The position numbers and the translations under genes are program-made. Under the pieces are notes generated by a model, which saw nothing but the letters and a program-made list of their open reading frames with translations, did no database searches and was not told the DNA's origin. Of a stretch of 64,000 bases of DNA, positions 54,503 to 62,122 are shown in pieces. The DNA lies in the NCBI RefSeq assembly GCF_007746075.1, contig NZ_CP036339.1:1932885-1996884 (forward strand), read 5' to 3'. The DNA comes from Lacipirellula limnantheis. GTDB taxonomy: Bacteria > Planctomycetota > Planctomycetia > Pirellulales > Lacipirellulaceae. How positions within the stretch are numbered: position 1 is the first letter of the stretch; every line of letters starts with the position of its first letter.

Positions 54503-55708
54503 CTACAACCGCAGAAACACCTGCCGCCGATACATCCAAAAGCAGATCAGCCAGATAAACGCCCCCACCGCCAAGTTTTGCAGCAACGGCTCCCACGCCG
54601 GCCCGAACACGGTAAACATCCCCGGCCCGAAGTGCCGCAGATAGTTCTCCAGCGTCCAGTGCGCGATCAAATGGATCAGCGCATAAGCCGCGATCGAGTT
54701 CATCCCCACGACCACGGCCGGAAACGCCCACCGCCGCCAGCCGCCAAGGTCAACGATCGCGTACAGCAGCCCCAGCGTGAGCAGCGACAGTCCTCCCGCG
54801 ACGAGGGCAAAGCTCGGCGTCCAGATTTTCTTAACGACTGGGCAAACGCCCACGGCGTGACATGCCAAGCCGAACAGCAGCGCGGCCATTCCGGTCACGA
54901 GCAGGATCGCGAGCTTGCGTTGCCCCGGCCGTTCGCTGCGGAGCAATTCCCCGGCGAGCAGCCCAAAGATCATCGTTGCCAGCGACGGAATGAAGTTCAG
55001 CGTGTTGTAGCCGCCCCCGTTCGCCACCCACGGTTCCGGCCGTGGGAAGAGGTTCAAGAACCAAGTATCAAAATAATGCGCCGGGTGGGCGTTTTTGTTC
55101 CAGTGGGCCCAGAAGCCGTCGTAATACGCGTGTCCGCTCACCGCGGCGAGATTAAAGTCCGCCGCCGGCAGCGGCCAGAGCGCGAACAGGAGCCAATACC
55201 CCACAAGAATGCCGAGCGCGACTCCCAACTGCACCTTCCACCCGCGGTTCCAGAGCAGGAACAAGAAAACGTAGCCGAGACCGATTTGCGTGACGACGTC
55301 CTCCAGCGTCCAATCAGTCGCGTCGTCCCCTTCCGATCGGAGGAATACGCCAATCAGAATCAGGAGCAGCGATCGGTAAATCGCGTGCCCTAGCATGCGC
55401 CGGAAGCTGTGTCCCCGCCGTTGCCGCGAGGCGTAGGAGTAGGCCGCCGAAGCGCCGACGACGAACATGAATGACGGTTGGATCATGTCCCAGAGGACAA
55501 GGCCCGCCCAATCGACGTGTTCGAACTGCCGGGCGAGCGCCTGGACCACCGGCGCATCGGGATAGCCTTCCTTCACGGCGCCGGTCCAACCATTCGGCGC
55601 ATCGAGGAAGACGAGCAGCAGCATCACCAGGCCGCGATAGACGTCGATCGACGCCAATCGCTGGGAGGGCGCAATGTCTTTCGGCGTTGGGACCGCAGGC
55701 TGCTGCAT
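54503..55708 (-). CDS. HGSNAT-like/DUF5009 membrane acyltransferase
   Basis: The 401-residue protein has about ten membrane segments. It opens with RLASIDVYRGLVMLLLVF, the family signature with the Asp-Val-Tyr-Arg-Gly block, followed by WDMIQPSFMFVVGASAAYSY. Members relate to heparan-alpha-glucosaminide N-acetyltransferase and bacterial NagX, which move acyl groups onto sugars across the membrane. The neighbouring glucosamine-6-phosphate deaminase gene supports a role in amino sugars. The ATG at 55708 has AGGGG upstream; a GTG at 55711 is also possible. Confidence 0.85.
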   Translation of the reverse strand: MQQPAVPTPKDIAPSQRLASIDVYRGLVMLLLVFLDAPNGWTGAVKEGYPDAPVVQALARQFEHVDWAGLVLWDMIQPSFMFVVGASAAYSYASRQRRGHSFRRMLGHAIYRSLLLILIGVFLRSEGDDATDWTLEDVVTQIGLGYVFLFLLWNRGWKVQLGVALGILVGYWLLFALWPLPAADFNLAAVSGHAYYDGFWAHWNKNAHPAHYFDTWFLNLFPRPEPWVANGGGYNTLNFIPSLATMIFGLLAGELLRSERPGQRKLAILLVTGMAALLFGLACHAVGVCPVVKKIWTPSFALVAGGLSLLTLGLLYAIVDLGGWRRWAFPAVVVGMNSIAAYALIHLIAHWTLENYLRHFGPGMFTVFGPAWEPLLQNLAVGAFIWLICFWMYRRQVFLRL

Positions 55709-55720
55709 CACCCCTTTCTA

Positions 55721-55743
55721 GCCCCTCTCACATCGGGAGGGGC
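55721..55743 (-). promoter_or_regulatory. Hairpin next to ribosome binding site
   Basis: GCCCCTC and GAGGGGC form a 7-bp stem with a 9-nt loop. In the minus-strand message it lies just before the AGGGG ribosome binding site of the HGSNAT-like gene, in the 82-nt gap after the NagB fusion gene. It may modulate translation; no T-run follows. Confidence 0.45.
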
Positions 55744-55790
55744 ACAGAGCTGCTCGTGTTCGCTGCCGCCAAACGACAGTTGTAGGGTCC

Positions 55791-57791
55791 CTAGAGGACC
55801 GCGTCGAGGTCGCCCTTCCAGCGGACGAACCCTTCGATCGCTTCGTACTCGGCGAGGCCGAGCTTATCGTACGTCTCCGCGGTCGTGCGGTTTCGCTGCT
55901 CGGCGCGTTGCCAGAACTCTCTGGGGTCGTTGCCCGGGAAGAGGGCGCGGTCTTTTTGCGACTCATGCTTGAAGATCGCGGCCCGTTTCCGCAGCAGCTC
56001 CTGCGGGCTGAGCGGCACCGCCATTTCGATTTGATGCGGCTCCCATTCCTGCCACGCCCCGCGATAGAGCCACACTTGGCACTGCTGATACCACTCGTCC
56101 CCATCGCGTTCAATCTGCTTGCATGCCTGCAGAATCGCGGTCAGGCACGTCCGGTGCGTGCCGTGCGGATCACTCAAATCGCCCGCCGCGTAGACTTGGT
56201 GGGGCTTCACCTTGCGCAGCAGTTCGACCGTGATGCGAATATCGTCGGCAGACAGCGGCTTCTTTCGGACGCGACCCGTTTCGTAAAACGGCATATCCAT
56301 GAAGTGGAGTTGCGTCTCGGGGATGTTGCAGCAGCGCGTCGCGGCCCGCGCTTCGGCGCGCCGGATCGTTCCCTTAATGAACTGCACTTCGGGGCTGTCG
56401 ACTTGGCCCTGTTGCTTATGTTTTACGAACTCGTCGATGTGCCGTTCGAACTCGGCCGTCCGCGCGGGATCGATGTTAAAGTGCCGATTGAATTCCGAGA
56501 TGAAGTCCATGAACGTAATCGCGTCGTCATCGAACACCGCGATGTTGCCAGACGTCTGATAGGCGACGTGAACTTCATGGCCCTGATCGACCAGACGAAT
56601 CAGGGTGCCGCCCATCGAGATCACGTCGTCGTCCGGATGGGGCGAGAAGATCAGCACCCGCTTCGGAAAGCAGCCTTCGCCGAACCGCAGCGAGTCGCCC
56701 GCGCGACGGGCGTGATCGGGCTTGCCGCCCGGCCAGCCGGTGATCGTCTGCTGCAAGTCGCGAAAAACCTCGATGTTGATGTTGTACGCGCGTCCCTGAC
56801 TCGCGAGCAGGTCTTGCAGGCCCTCCTCGTTGTAGTCCTCCTCGGTCAGCTTGAGGATCGGCTTTTTGACCTGCTGTGCGAGCCACATCACCGCCTTGCG
56901 GATCGTCGCTTGATCCCAGTTAACCGGTCCCACGAGCCACGGGCTGCGGCGGCGAGTCAGTGCGTCGGCCGCGGCGTCATCCAGGACGAACTGAGCGTTG
57001 GGGTGGGTCTGCAGGAAGCTCGCGGCGACGATGGCGGAGACTTCGCCTTCGACCGCTTTGGCCACTACCGACGACTTCCCTTCGCCGAAGGCCATTAGGA
57101 TGACCTTCTTCGCTTCGAGAATCGTGCCGACGCCCATGGTGATCGCCCGGCGGGGAACGTTCTCCTCGGCGAAGAAGTCGCTCGCCGCATCGCGGCGGGT
57201 CATCTTGTCGAGCGTGATCATGCGCGTTCGGCTGTCGCGACCTGAACCGGGCTCGTTGAAGCCGATGTGCCCCGTGCGGCCGATGCCGAGGAGCTGGACG
57301 TCGATGCCGCCGGCGTCGACGATCATCGCTTCGTACCGGCGGCAATACTCTTCAACGTCGGCGTCCGCGAGCGTCCCATCGGGAATGTGGACGTTCTCTT
57401 CAAGGACGTCGACGTGATCGAATAGATTTTCGTGCATGAAGCGGACATAGCTTTGCAGCTCGTCGGGCTGCATCGGGAAGTATTCGTCCAGGTTGAACGT
57501 CACGACGTCGCGGAACGACAAGCCTTCTTCTTTATGCAGCCGCACGAGCTCGTTGTAGACGCCGACGGGGGTGCTGCCGGTGGCCAACCCCAGGATCGCT
57601 TTACGGCCTTGCGATTGTCGCTCGCGAATCAGCTCCGCAATTTCCGCGGCGACAGCTTTGCTCGCTTCGCCGGCATGGCGGTAAACTCGGCAGGGAATTT
57701 TCTCGGGGCAGGAACTGTGGTCGTGCATGGGAATATACGATGCTTCAGTGCGGTGAAGGTTGCCGGCGGCTGGCGTTTCGATCGTGCTCAT
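55791..57791 (-). CDS. Fusion: glucosamine-6-phosphate deaminase + PIG-L deacetylase
   Basis: The product has 666 residues. Residues about 25-290 are a NagB domain: ILGLATGSTPVGVYNELVR, VVTFNLDEYFPM (catalytic Asp), DVQLLGIGRTGHIGFNEPG and a C-terminal FVLDDAAADALTRR region. Residues about 380-660 are a PIG-L/LmbE-like zinc amidase: VLIFSPHPDDDVISMGGTL with the metal-binding PHPDDD and later YAAGDLSDPHGTHR. The first converts glucosamine-6-phosphate to fructose-6-phosphate plus ammonia; the second deacetylates N-acetyl sugars. The pair on one chain fits amino-sugar use. The fusion is known from other bacteria. Confidence 0.92.
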   Translation of the reverse strand: MSTIETPAAGNLHRTEASYIPMHDHSSCPEKIPCRVYRHAGEASKAVAAEIAELIRERQSQGRKAILGLATGSTPVGVYNELVRLHKEEGLSFRDVVTFNLDEYFPMQPDELQSYVRFMHENLFDHVDVLEENVHIPDGTLADADVEEYCRRYEAMIVDAGGIDVQLLGIGRTGHIGFNEPGSGRDSRTRMITLDKMTRRDAASDFFAEENVPRRAITMGVGTILEAKKVILMAFGEGKSSVVAKAVEGEVSAIVAASFLQTHPNAQFVLDDAAADALTRRRSPWLVGPVNWDQATIRKAVMWLAQQVKKPILKLTEEDYNEEGLQDLLASQGRAYNINIEVFRDLQQTITGWPGGKPDHARRAGDSLRFGEGCFPKRVLIFSPHPDDDVISMGGTLIRLVDQGHEVHVAYQTSGNIAVFDDDAITFMDFISEFNRHFNIDPARTAEFERHIDEFVKHKQQGQVDSPEVQFIKGTIRRAEARAATRCCNIPETQLHFMDMPFYETGRVRKKPLSADDIRITVELLRKVKPHQVYAAGDLSDPHGTHRTCLTAILQACKQIERDGDEWYQQCQVWLYRGAWQEWEPHQIEMAVPLSPQELLRKRAAIFKHESQKDRALFPGNDPREFWQRAEQRNRTTAETYDKLGLAEYEAIEGFVRWKGDLDAVL

Positions 57792-57902
57792 GTGATTGAA
57801 TTGAAAATAGCTCGAATCTGTAGGAAGTCTGATCTTCGAAGAGCGGCCCCAGATCGCTGAAACTTGCGCTTTCGAAAGTCAGAATCACTCATTCTAGCCG
57901 AG

Positions 57903-58943
57903 TTAGCTCGCGACGCGAGACGCGGCAATGCTGGCGGCTTCCATGTCGCAAATCTTCACGGCGTCCTCCGCCAAACGTCCATTGAGAATCTCGCTTTCCT
58001 GATTTTTGCGCACGCTTTCGATAACATTGCGCAGCTCAGCGGCGAAGGCGTCCATGGGATCGCCGCTGCCGAGCTCCACGCGTTCGGCGTTGCCATTCTC
58101 ATCGAGGATTGTGGGCGGGCAGAGGTAGGCGCCCTGCCCATTCAGGACCGAGAACTCGAACAACAGCGTCGCTCGTTCGAGATGGATCTCGAAGCCGTGG
58201 TTGAAGGCCCGCCCTTGCTGGTCGGTCGTGCCGCTGGTGGCTTCGACGACGTAATCACTGTTGGGAAAGCTAAAGAAGCTATGCCAGAATTCCGGAAGAC
58301 CGTCGCGCGTGCGGCCACGACTGACGACGCTACTGGGCATGCCAAACAGCAGCCGAATGAAGTGCGCGTCGTGCACATGGAGGTCGAACAGCGGGCCGCC
58401 AACTTGATCGGCCTTCCAATAGTTTGTGAGCCACGCGGGGTTCGAGATCACTCGACGAAACGCTCCGCCGCGGAGGGCGCCGTAGCGGCCGCTCGTCGCG
58501 GCTTCGTAGGCCCAGGCGTATTCAGGGAAGAACGGCAGCACATGGCCAACGCAGAGCCGACGGTCGGCCGCCTTGGCCGCCGCCGACATTCGCTGACATT
58601 CGGCGAGGGAGAGCGACATCGGTTTCTCGCAGAAGACATGCTTGCCGGCGGCCAAAGCCTTGAGCGTCGCCTGGGCGTGCAGGGCAGGGGGGAGCGTCAC
58701 GTCGACCACGTCGAGTTTCGTGGACGCGAGCATCTCGTCGAGACTCGTGAACGTCGCGACGCCGCTGAGATCCATCTGCTCGCCGGCAGGTCCAAAATTG
58801 CCTTTGATGTCCGTCCAGTCCCCCGTCAGCCTCTTCTCGTTCGTTTCGCAAATCGCGGCGACGCGAACGCCGGGGATTTTTTGATAACTGAGGTAATGGA
58901 TCATCCCCATGAACCCCAGGCCGACGATGCCGACTTCGATCAT
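57903..58943 (-). CDS. Gfo/Idh/MocA family oxidoreductase
   Basis: The 346-residue protein begins MIEVGIVGLGFMGMIHYLSY (GxGxxG NAD(P) fold), with the cofactor-binding GKHVFCEKPMSLSLAECQRM block (EKP motif) and a C-terminal fold with GGPLFDLHVHDAHFIRLLFG. Members oxidise sugars or sugar derivatives with NAD(P). An AGGAAG box 8-13 nt before the ATG at 58943 decides the start over that at 58976. It is followed upstream by two isomerase genes on the same strand, so the three form a catabolic cluster. Confidence 0.9.
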   Translation of the reverse strand: MIEVGIVGLGFMGMIHYLSYQKIPGVRVAAICETNEKRLTGDWTDIKGNFGPAGEQMDLSGVATFTSLDEMLASTKLDVVDVTLPPALHAQATLKALAAGKHVFCEKPMSLSLAECQRMSAAAKAADRRLCVGHVLPFFPEYAWAYEAATSGRYGALRGGAFRRVISNPAWLTNYWKADQVGGPLFDLHVHDAHFIRLLFGMPSSVVSRGRTRDGLPEFWHSFFSFPNSDYVVEATSGTTDQQGRAFNHGFEIHLERATLLFEFSVLNGQGAYLCPPTILDENGNAERVELGSGDPMDAFAAELRNVIESVRKNQESEILNGRLAEDAVKICDMEAASIAASRVAS

Positions 58944-59029
58944 CTTCTTACTTCCTATTTGGGATAGAACCACCACGGCTCGACGAGCTCGACAGAAAGC
59001 GTCAAGCAGCGACTGCCATTGAACCGCCG

Positions 59030-59872
59030 CTAAGCCAACTCGCGCTTCAGCGATTGAAGCGTTTCGATCGCCGCGGCGATTTCGGCCTTCTGACGCACGG
59101 GTTCCTGCGGGATTTCACGTTCGATCGTCAGCGGTCCTGTGTAGCCGATTTCGTTCAGCGTGCGTAGGTAGGCGGCGAAATTGACGTCGCCCTGGCCGAG
59201 CGCTACCTCGGCGCCCCAGGTCTTGCCAGGTTGGTCCGACCAAGTCGCATCCTTGCAATGGATGCTGCGGACGTACTGGCCAAGCGTCTTGAGCGCCGGA
59301 ATCGGTTCGCCGCAGCCGTACAGGATCATGTTGGCCGGATCGAAATTGATGAACAGGTTGTCGCGCTCAACGTCCTCCAAAAAGGCCAATAGCACGCCGG
59401 CGGGCTCTTGCCCCGTTTCGAGGTGAATGGCCTGGCCATTTTTCTTCACGTAGTCGCAAACATCGCGGGTAACGGCGAGGACGTCGCGGTACTCGCTGAT
59501 CGAACGATCATGCGGCACGAACCCAATGTGGAGGCCGACCGTTTTCACGCCCATGAGGTTGGCGAAATCCGCAATTTCCTTGAGCTCCGCGGTACGCGCG
59601 GCACGCGTTGCCGCGGGGACCAAGCCGATCGTGCGTTCGACGGTCGGGATGTCGGCGTAGCTCTCGCCTTCGAACCCGGCAAAGACAACCGTTACCTGGA
59701 TGCCTAACTTGTCGAGTCGCGCCAGGAACTCCTTGGCTCGTTCAGGAGTACGCGATTCGGGGTGCGGCGTATGGAGGTGCACTGTGGGCACGCCCAGTTC
59801 GTGCGCGACGTCGGGATTCACGCCCAGCCCCGCGTCGATGCTAACGAAGACGCCAATCGGCCACTTGCTCAT
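59030..59872 (-). CDS. Sugar phosphate isomerase/epimerase (TIM barrel)
   Basis: The 280-residue protein is an AP-endonuclease-2-like TIM barrel: VFVSIDAGLGVNPDVAHEL, VTVVFAGFEGESYAD, VKTVGLHIGFVPH, NLFINFDPANMILYG and a metal-ligand-rich SIHCKDATW. Members use a divalent metal to isomerise keto-sugars. AAGGAAACAG lies upstream of the ATG at 59872, supporting this start over 59959. It lies between the oxidoreductase and a second isomerase on the same strand. Confidence 0.87.
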   Translation of the reverse strand: MSKWPIGVFVSIDAGLGVNPDVAHELGVPTVHLHTPHPESRTPERAKEFLARLDKLGIQVTVVFAGFEGESYADIPTVERTIGLVPAATRAARTAELKEIADFANLMGVKTVGLHIGFVPHDRSISEYRDVLAVTRDVCDYVKKNGQAIHLETGQEPAGVLLAFLEDVERDNLFINFDPANMILYGCGEPIPALKTLGQYVRSIHCKDATWSDQPGKTWGAEVALGQGDVNFAAYLRTLNEIGYTGPLTIEREIPQEPVRQKAEIAAAIETLQSLKRELA

Positions 59873-60025
59873 ATCTGTTTCCTTCGAAGGATCTGTTTTA
59901 GAACTTGCAGATGAACACGCGAGCTGACAGCGTTCAGCCAGACAGGCGAGTGCCTTCATCGCGTGAAGCTCAACAACGATCTGCGTTTTGTCGCGTTTAT
60001 CTCCAATTCCCTGATTATTGTTCTG

Positions 60026-60967
60026 TTAGTCTTGCACCAGTAGAGTGCGGTCCATGCGTTGCGCGACGTCGGCGAGCCATTCGCGGTCGCCGCCTGCGAC
60101 TTCGGCGGTGCACCAGCCAGAGAAGCCAATGTCGCGGAGGGCTTGCCGGACGGCGGGCCAATTGACGTCGCCTTCGCCGATCTTTGCGTCGAACCCATTA
60201 GCGACGCTCCAATCCTTGACGTCCAGCTTGACGATGCGCGGGCCGAGCGTGCGGATCCAGTTCTGGCTTGGCGAGAACTTCACGACGTTGCCAATGTCGA
60301 AGTAGGAGGCGACCCACGGGTTGGCGATCTCGTCGAGATAATCGCGCAGCTGTTCGGGAGTTTCGCAGAAGCCATTCCAGACGTTTTCGATCAGCACGCG
60401 GACGCCAAGTTTGCTGGCCAGCGGCAATACCTGTCGAATCCCCTCGATCGATCGCTGCCAGACGTGATCGTGCGTCTCGTCAGCGCCGCCGACGCGCCCC
60501 GGCACGAGCAGTACCGAGAAGCCGCCGAACGCGTGACAGTCGAGGATCGCCTGTCGCAAAATCGCGACGCCATGCTCACGGACTTTGGAGTCGGGGTCCG
60601 AAAGGCGCACATCCCAGTGCTTCATGTCCACCAGACCGTGAACCGGCATTCCTGTGGCGTCGCTTGCCTGGCGAACTTCCTGGGCAGAGAAATCGGCTGG
60701 GCTGATCAGCTCCATGCCGTCGTAGCCCAGGTCCTTGCAGATTTTGAAGTGATCGAGAACGGTGGGCGCGCCTTCGATCATCCCCCACTTTACGGCCTTA
60801 TAGAGTTGAAGTTTCTCGCGCCGTAGCGTGTTCGCGGGTGTGACGGCGTCCGCCGAGATGGCCGTGCGGAGGTGCGTTGCTGTCCAACTTGCGCCGGCTA
60901 TGACCGCCGTGTGACGCAGAAACTGGCGGCGGCTTGATGCAGGATCGAGCGTCGGGCTGTCGTTCAT
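60026..60967 (-). CDS. TAT-exported sugar isomerase/epimerase-like protein
   Basis: The 313-residue protein has a twin-arginine signal (SSRRQFLRHTAVIAGA) near residue 13, so it should be exported folded. The mature part is a TIM barrel related to hydroxypyruvate isomerase: HFKICKDLGYDGMELISPA, VLIENVWNGFCETPEQL, VASYFDIGNVVKF and VKLDVKDW. GGAGAATTGCG precedes the ATG at 60967. As the first gene of the minus-strand cluster, it faces the AraC-family gene. The substrate is not known. Confidence 0.87.
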   Translation of the reverse strand: MNDSPTLDPASSRRQFLRHTAVIAGASWTATHLRTAISADAVTPANTLRREKLQLYKAVKWGMIEGAPTVLDHFKICKDLGYDGMELISPADFSAQEVRQASDATGMPVHGLVDMKHWDVRLSDPDSKVREHGVAILRQAILDCHAFGGFSVLLVPGRVGGADETHDHVWQRSIEGIRQVLPLASKLGVRVLIENVWNGFCETPEQLRDYLDEIANPWVASYFDIGNVVKFSPSQNWIRTLGPRIVKLDVKDWSVANGFDAKIGEGDVNWPAVRQALRDIGFSGWCTAEVAGGDREWLADVAQRMDRTLLVQD

Positions 60968-61165
60968 CGCAATTCTCCGTCGAGAAGGGGCCGAGCGCGT
61001 GACTCGCGAACCCACCATGATGGGGACTTTCGCGGCCGTTGTCTGCCCGGAGAATTGCAAATTGTTGTACAGGTTTTGCACTTTCCGGCGTTACAATCGG
61101 GCTAAATCAGTTATCTGCGGCCCAGTCCGCATTTCGCCCGCACGCTCTTTCTACATGCGACGCCG
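60968..61165. promoter_or_regulatory. Divergent promoter region of sugar cluster
   Basis: These 198 nt lie between the isomerase cluster (minus) and the AraC-type regulator (plus). This arrangement suggests that the regulator controls the cluster from here. It includes an AT-richer stretch (TTGCAAATTGTTGTAC) that could host a promoter, but I cannot define operators. Confidence 0.5.
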
Positions 61166-62086
61166 ATGCAGCCTTCCTTCGAAAAACTGATTCCGCCGAC
61201 TGGCAGCTCGATTCGCTGCTTCGACCGGAGCGTCATTGAACAGCCGGCGGGCTGGCATTATCACCCGGAAGTCGAAATCTGCTTTACCGAGAGCGGCTCC
61301 GGCACCCGGTTTGTCGGCGACCATATTGGCAATTACGGCGACGGCGATTTAGTGCTGCTGGGCGCGAACTTGCCTCACCACTGGGCGTCGGACGAATTTC
61401 GCGGCCAGAAGTACGACCGGCACCCAGCGGTGGTGGTGCAATTCGATCCGGTGCAGTTTGGGACGCCGTTTTTCGCGCTGCCGGAGTTGGCGGAGACAGT
61501 GGAGCTTCTGGAACGGGCCGGCCGCGGGCTGTATGTCACCGGTGCGACTAGCCGAGCAGCGGCCAGCGCGGTCCGGGGAATGCTCGAGCAGTCACCCGCA
61601 GCGAGGCTCCTTTCTCTGTTAAATATCCTTCAGCTTTTATCGCACTCGACGGAGCTCGTACCGCTGGCCAGCCCAGGGTTCGCGCCCACGTTTCGACCTC
61701 GATTGCAAAATCGTCTCAATCGCATTTGTAAACATATCCATGACCATCTCGCCGATCCGGGCCTGAATCAGGGAGATTTGGCAACATTAGCAGGTATGCA
61801 CCCGTCGGCGTTCAGTCGCTTCTTTAAGAACGGCACGCAGCGGACGGTCACCGATTATGTCAACGAATTGCGCATTGGTCTGGCGTCGCGATTGTTGCTC
61901 GAGACCGAACTGAGCATCCTTGAGATATGTCTCCGCTCGGGGTATGAAAATGCGTCGAACTTCAATCGGCGATTCCGCGAGTACCGCCGGATGACGCCGC
62001 GAGAGTTCCGTGCCGCGCACCGGGCGCCTGGCGGCCCCCGCGAGCCAGTGCTCGCGGGCGACCCGTGTGCTGCGGCCACTGCTTGA
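61166..62086 (+). CDS. AraC-family transcriptional regulator
   Basis: The 306-residue protein has an N-terminal cupin-like sensor (WHYHPEVEICFTESGSGTRFV, GDLVLLGANLPHHW) and two C-terminal helix-turn-helix units: LNQGDLATLAGMHPSAFSRF and LSILEICLRSGYENASNFNR, followed by the AraC signature YRRMTPREFR. It should bind DNA and a small ligand, probably a sugar. Being divergent to the isomerase/oxidoreductase cluster, it is the likely regulator of that cluster. Confidence 0.92.
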   Translation: MQPSFEKLIPPTGSSIRCFDRSVIEQPAGWHYHPEVEICFTESGSGTRFVGDHIGNYGDGDLVLLGANLPHHWASDEFRGQKYDRHPAVVVQFDPVQFGTPFFALPELAETVELLERAGRGLYVTGATSRAAASAVRGMLEQSPAARLLSLLNILQLLSHSTELVPLASPGFAPTFRPRLQNRLNRICKHIHDHLADPGLNQGDLATLAGMHPSAFSRFFKNGTQRTVTDYVNELRIGLASRLLLETELSILEICLRSGYENASNFNRRFREYRRMTPREFRAAHRAPGGPREPVLAGDPCAAATA

Positions 62087-62122
62087 CGATCCCGCCTTTC
62101 CTCTCCCCCCCGTGAAGATGCC

